Assembly: GCF_937468385.1 (NCBI RefSeq)
Contig: NZ_CALBWS010000001.1
Span: 186,001 to 250,000, forward strand
Origin: Neobacillus rhizosphaerae
GTDB taxonomy: Bacteria > Bacillota > Bacilli > Bacillales > Cytobacillaceae
Direction of reading: 5' to 3'
DNA length: 64,000 nucleotides
A program made the position numbers and the translations under genes. Positions within the stretch are counted from its first letter, which is position 1. The number at the start of each line of letters is the position of its first letter. The notes under the pieces were generated by a model, which had not been told where the DNA came from, did no database searches, and was given only the letters and a program-made list of their open reading frames with translations. Positions 60,706-64,000 of the stretch are shown here, piece after piece.

Positions 60706-61116
60706 ATGAACCAATATTTCCAAAAGATTTTTAAAAATGGCCAGCCATGGAGATTTAAAAAGTCCCATTCAAAGGAAGATAGATATATAACTTGGGGACT
60801 TGGGATTGATAGGCCATTTTATTTTAGTTCAAAATTTGCAATCAAAAATAAATCAATTACTATAACTGGAACACAAATCACGCACGATCATTCATGGCCA
60901 ATTGAGTATTCAATTGTTAAAAAGAGCAAACTTGGGACTTCTATTAAATACTGTGATAGCGTTATTTTTTATGGAAATTATTCAAAGGGAGAATTCATTC
61001 ACACTTTTAATATCCCAAGCGGTACAGATTATCAGTTAGAGGTTTTTAATCATTTCAAATATCATTCAACTGGGAAGATTCAGATTACTCAAGATAGAAA
61101 TCAATCTCCTTCCTAG
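60706..61116 (+). CDS. Unknown small protein
   Basis: About 136 residues with an apparent beta-sandwich pattern (KFAIKNKSITITGTQITHDH, GTDYQLEVFNHFKYHSTGKI). There is no signal or membrane segment. I place the start at ATG 60706, with AAAAGGA 12 bases ahead, not ideal. I do not recognise the family. Confidence 0.5.
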   Translation: MNQYFQKIFKNGQPWRFKKSHSKEDRYITWGLGIDRPFYFSSKFAIKNKSITITGTQITHDHSWPIEYSIVKKSKLGTSIKYCDSVIFYGNYSKGEFIHTFNIPSGTDYQLEVFNHFKYHSTGKIQITQDRNQSPS

Positions 61117-61228
61117 TCATGTATCATAAATTGCCCTATTTAACGATAATAATTAAATTGCCCATGTCTGTAGGACAACTTCCGCATACCTTAAAAAGAG
61201 AATCACAAATAAAGGAGGAATTATCGCA

Positions 61229-62554
61229 ATGTTTAGTTTAACAGGTGATGAAATTAGCCATTTTCTGTTAGCTATGGGATGTTTATTAGCAATGGCCCAT
61301 TTATTAGGGTTCCTTGCGGAGCGTATATTCATTCCACGCGTAATAGGGGAAGTTGCGGCAGGCTTAGTGCTCGGTCCAACAATATTAGGACATTTTTTCC
61401 CAGATGCATTTAGGTGGATGTTTTTGGGGTTTCCTTATGAAGGGAAGTTATTTGGGCTCCTTTACCAATTAGGTTTACTATTGCTGATGTTTTGTTCAGG
61501 ACTAAAATTCCAGACACGGTTTAATAAAGAGGATGCCAAAATCACCACCGCTTTAGTAATTGGTTCAACCATACCTGCTTTTATCGTTGGCTGGTTTGCC
61601 GCAGATATTTTCAACATCACACCATATCTAGGAACGGCTAACAATCCATTGGCCATCAAAATTGTTATTGCGATATCAATTGCCATTACCTCTATACCTG
61701 TCATATCCAAAATTTTCAATGACCTTGGAATTATGCATACTCGCTTTTCGAAAATTGTTATTGCCTGTGCTGGAATCCATGATATCCTCCTTTGGGTAGC
61801 TTTAGGATTTGCCACGGCCATTGCCAGCCAGGGAGCTGTCTTTACTGCTGGTACCGCAGTAAAGAGTGTAGGTATATCCTTTGCTTTTATTATTGGTACT
61901 TTTACGTTGGGCTACCTTCTCTTCAAACGCTTGACAATTATTAAACAGAACCTATTGTTTAGGTCGTCCAACCTAGGATACTTTTTATTTATCATGTTCA
62001 TGCTTGCCTCACTTGCAGGCAACCTTCACGTGGAAGCGATATTTGGTGCATTGCTTGCGGGGATTGTCGCAAAAATGGCCTTACCTAAAATGGTTTCTGA
62101 ACGACTAGAGCAAAATGTTTCGAATATTTCCTTTTCCTGGTTTATCCCAATCTATTTTGCAACTGTGGGCTTACAATTAGACCTCGTAAAACACTTTAAT
62201 CCCCTTTTCTTCCTTTCTTATTTCTTATTTGCCACACTAACTCAGACCATAGCCGTTTATATCACTTCTCGTTTCATCAAGCAAGACCCATTTACAAGCT
62301 TTAACTTAGGGGTAGCCATAAATGACCGTGGAGGTCCCGGTATTGTGCTTTCTTCAGTAGCCTATTCCACGGGAATTATTAACCAAGAGTTATTCGCTAT
62401 CCTTGTTATGCTCGCACTTGTTACCTCTTGGATTCCTGGAACCTGGCTCCGGATTGTTGTAAGCAAAGGATGGCGGCTAATGCCTGGGGATGAGGATTTG
62501 GTTCCACAGCAGAGAAATGACGACAAAATCAAATCAATCAATCATCATAGATGA
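61229..62554 (+). CDS. Kef-type cation:proton antiporter (CPA2)
   Basis: A 441-residue membrane protein with about 12 segments. GEVAAGLVLGPTILGHFFPD, VIAISIAITSIPVISKIFND and HVEAIFGALLAGIVAKMALP fit the CPA2/Kef family. RCK/TrkA nucleotide domains are absent. It exchanges Na or K for protons. ATG is behind AAAGGAGG. It stands alone with a terminator. Confidence 0.9.
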   Translation: MFSLTGDEISHFLLAMGCLLAMAHLLGFLAERIFIPRVIGEVAAGLVLGPTILGHFFPDAFRWMFLGFPYEGKLFGLLYQLGLLLLMFCSGLKFQTRFNKEDAKITTALVIGSTIPAFIVGWFAADIFNITPYLGTANNPLAIKIVIAISIAITSIPVISKIFNDLGIMHTRFSKIVIACAGIHDILLWVALGFATAIASQGAVFTAGTAVKSVGISFAFIIGTFTLGYLLFKRLTIIKQNLLFRSSNLGYFLFIMFMLASLAGNLHVEAIFGALLAGIVAKMALPKMVSERLEQNVSNISFSWFIPIYFATVGLQLDLVKHFNPLFFLSYFLFATLTQTIAVYITSRFIKQDPFTSFNLGVAINDRGGPGIVLSSVAYSTGIINQELFAILVMLALVTSWIPGTWLRIVVSKGWRLMPGDEDLVPQQRNDDKIKSINHHR

Positions 62555-62585
62555 AGCTGGTGGAATCACGGCTTCTTTTTCTTTT
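62553..62585 (+). terminator. Terminator of the antiporter gene
   Basis: GAAGC and GCTTC with adjacent GGTG/CAC pairs form a stem, followed by TTTTTCTTTT. The stem starts at the stop codon. Confidence 0.75.
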
Positions 62586-62643
62586 AATGAAAAAATAAAT
62601 AAGGATTGCTTTATGCAATCCCCATTCGGTTGACATTTACATC

Positions 62644-62757
62644 TTAGTGAAAACCGTAACCACCGATAAAACTTGCACCGATGATTATAAGCAGGATGAA
62701 TAAAACTACAACTAAGGCAAAGCCGCCGCCGCCACCGTAGCCTGCTGCACCATCCAT
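62644..62757 (-). CDS. YjcZ family sporulation peptide
   Basis: A 37-residue peptide, [20 protein letters not shown] and [17 protein letters not shown], of the YjcZ/YczN family of small sporulation proteins. A Gly-rich head leads to one membrane helix. AGGAGGTGG precedes ATG. It supports the view that the host forms endospores. Confidence 0.9.
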   Translation of the reverse strand: MDGAAGYGGGGGFALVVVLFILLIIIGASFIGGYGFH

Positions 62758-62850
62758 TTAATCCACCTCCTAGTTGTTTCTGAATATCTTATGTAAAAGA
62801 ATCATCTTGGTGTGGGTGACACGTTAGTTTTTTGGATTTGAAAAAATACG

Positions 62851-62888
62851 AAAAAGGCTGCACATAAAAAATCCCCACAGGCAGCCTT
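62851..62888 (-). terminator. Hairpin downstream of the alcohol dehydrogenase fragment
   Basis: AAGGCTGC and GCAGCCTT pair around a 19-base loop; on the minus strand TTTTTCG follows. Confidence 0.7.
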
Positions 62889-62982
62889 CAAATTATTCAT
62901 TATTTATTATTAATTGAAACCTTTTTAGAAGCTCCATTATTCTTTTTTGAACGGTAAGTATCATCTGTATTCACTCTAATAT

Positions 62983-63318
62983 CTATGGTATTAATAGGAC
63001 TTTCATTGCTTTTGGGTTGTGAATTGCTGTTTGAAAAGCTTGTTGTACCTGATCCAGTGGGAACGTATGCGAAATCAAGTAATCCGTTCTTATTAATTTC
63101 TTTTCTAAATATTCAATTCCTTTTGGAAGGACAGAACCTAATATTCCTATAAGTCGTATATCTTTATATACTAGTAAACTCGAATCTATTTGGGATGTTT
63201 TTTCTGGAATTGCTACTACTCCTACTGTCCCTTTACTCTTTACAAATTGTAAGGCCTGATGCAGGGTGTGTGGAGTACCAGCAGCATCAATGACGATATC
63301 AGCGTTGCCTCCCTTGCC
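62983..63318 (-). pseudogene. C-terminal fragment of a zinc-type alcohol dehydrogenase
   Basis: On the minus strand the frame reads GNADIVIDAAGTPHTLHQAL, QFVKSKGTVGVVAIPEKTSQ and ends NPKAMKVLLIP. This is the coenzyme-domain end of a zinc-dependent MDR alcohol/sorbitol dehydrogenase. The catalytic N-terminus with the zinc ligands and the GxGxxG loop are absent. The frame upstream is TetR sequence read out of phase. It is a deletion remnant. Confidence 0.75.
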
Positions 63319-63892
63319 AAGAATCAAAATCTTGCTTTCCGATGATCTGTCTAATGGTTGGAAGAGCAATCAACATATAAGATACCGAGCCAATAATCTG
63401 GAATAAAAATAAAGTAGGGTCAATGAACTGCATTTTATTTTTTTCATTTAATCGTTCTAACGGCTTCTTCATCATTTCGATTACTTCGGATAAGTACATA
63501 GGTCGTTCTCCGCTCATTCGTTCCGAATTCTCCATTATCTCTCTAATAAGTATTTGATTATATTCAGGGTTCCCGTGTGTCCAGTCAATTAATCGTTCAA
63601 CCATGATTTCTACTTGTTTTTCATCGTTTCCGAGATCTTCTGTTATGTCTTCTGTAATGGTTTGAATACTTTTAGCAATACGCTTCAGCACTTCCTTGTA
63701 TAAGGCTTCTTTAGAGGGAAAGTAATAAAGAATAGTTGAGTTTGCAACCCCGACAGCACTACCAATTTCTCTAACAGAAGTCCCTGAGAGTCCTTTTTTT
63801 GCAAATAATTCTTCAGCCACCATCAACAAACGCTCTTTAGTTGAATCTGTTTGATCTGTTGCTTTTTGAACCTTGCTATCATGTTTTGACAT
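63299..63892 (-). CDS. TetR family regulator, C-terminus altered
   Basis: A 197-residue protein with a normal TetR head (TKERLLMVAEELFAKKGLSG, TSVREIGSAVGVANSTILYY, FPSKEALYKEVLKRI) and ligand domain. The last residues (about DFDSWQGRQR) come from the junction with the alcohol dehydrogenase fragment, so the natural end is probably lost. AGAGGAC precedes ATG. DNA binding is likely retained. The target gene is unknown. Confidence 0.82.
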   Translation of the reverse strand: MSKHDSKVQKATDQTDSTKERLLMVAEELFAKKGLSGTSVREIGSAVGVANSTILYYFPSKEALYKEVLKRIAKSIQTITEDITEDLGNDEKQVEIMVERLIDWTHGNPEYNQILIREIMENSERMSGERPMYLSEVIEMMKKPLERLNEKNKMQFIDPTLFLFQIIGSVSYMLIALPTIRQIIGKQDFDSWQGRQR

Positions 63893-64000
63893 AGTCCTCT
63901 CGCTTTCTTTTTTCTAAATAATAACATACATAACGCGTAAAATGATTCTTCTTAAAATTTTATCTTCAAAAGCACACAGAAAAATACTCTGGAACCTATC
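63893..64000. other. Right edge, no gene seen
   Basis: A short stretch upstream of the TetR gene; no palindrome is as clear as for the first TetR. Nothing else is recognisable. Confidence 0.4.

Overview
The window looks like chromosomal DNA of a low-GC, endospore-forming Bacillaceae, of Bacillus sensu lato or Neobacillus type. The genus is my inference. The grounds are strong AGGAGG-type ribosome binding sites, frequent TTG and GTG starts, a 37-residue YjcZ-type sporulation peptide, YitT, VanW, DUF4173, PadR/DUF1700 and PadR/DUF2812 families, a major cold-shock protein and a selenocysteine elongation factor. I see no rRNA, tRNA, CRISPR array or intact transposase.

Region 1 (1 to 10 kb) is accessory DNA. 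It opens with a decayed short-chain dehydrogenase and its TetR regulator, with two matching operators. An array of small genes follows: DUF4272, a barstar-like protein, two unknown soluble proteins, a lipoprotein, a small membrane protein and a CPBP protease. They lie on the same (minus) strand, and each has a degenerate repeat at or just after its stop codon. The repeat has a motif related to CCGTTAGTTGAATAAG on one side, a second motif related to CTGCCMTTTAGTTCAATAA on the other, and in several copies a terminator hairpin between them. A remnant of a tyrosine recombinase abuts one copy. The layout resembles gene cassettes but does not match the integron attC consensus. This is the most unusual feature of the window.

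Region 2 (10 to 33 kb) is mostly housekeeping and solitary genes. It holds selB with no selA or tRNA-Sec nearby, a HExxH protein, a GNAT acetyltransferase, alpha/beta hydrolase, nucleotidyltransferase, maltose acetyltransferase, PadR plus DUF2812, an FAD-binding dehydrogenase, sbcDC, a cold-shock gene, a B12-binding radical SAM protein, and a SulP transporter with an ArsR regulator. At 32.2 kb a good promoter, a structured stretch and a terminator suggest an unassigned small RNA upstream of an AIM24-family gene.

Region 3 (33 to 41.5 kb) carries an orphan OppB/OppC-like permease pair, a PadR-DUF1700-DUF4173 operon, VanW, an esterase and small proteins. Region 4 (41.5 to 52.5 kb) is a nitrogen/purine cluster: a guanine deaminase-like enzyme, an NCS2 permease, an ankyrin/TPR protein, and the FdrA/DUF1116/DUF2877 trio equivalent to E. 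coli AllF/AllG/AllH (oxamate carbamoyltransferase). A PucR-type regulator is divergent from the trio, and aspartase follows. Together they suggest recovery of nitrogen from purines or ureides, but allantoinase-type genes and carbamate kinase are not in the window.

Region 5 (52.5 to 64 kb) contains a deacetylase lipoprotein, a MarR-controlled CBS-plus-MFS pair with a clear operator over its promoter, YitT, a CrcB fluoride-channel pair, secreted DUF2680-like and PepSY proteins, a Kef-type antiporter, YjcZ, and at the right edge a TetR gene joined to a fragment of a zinc alcohol dehydrogenase.
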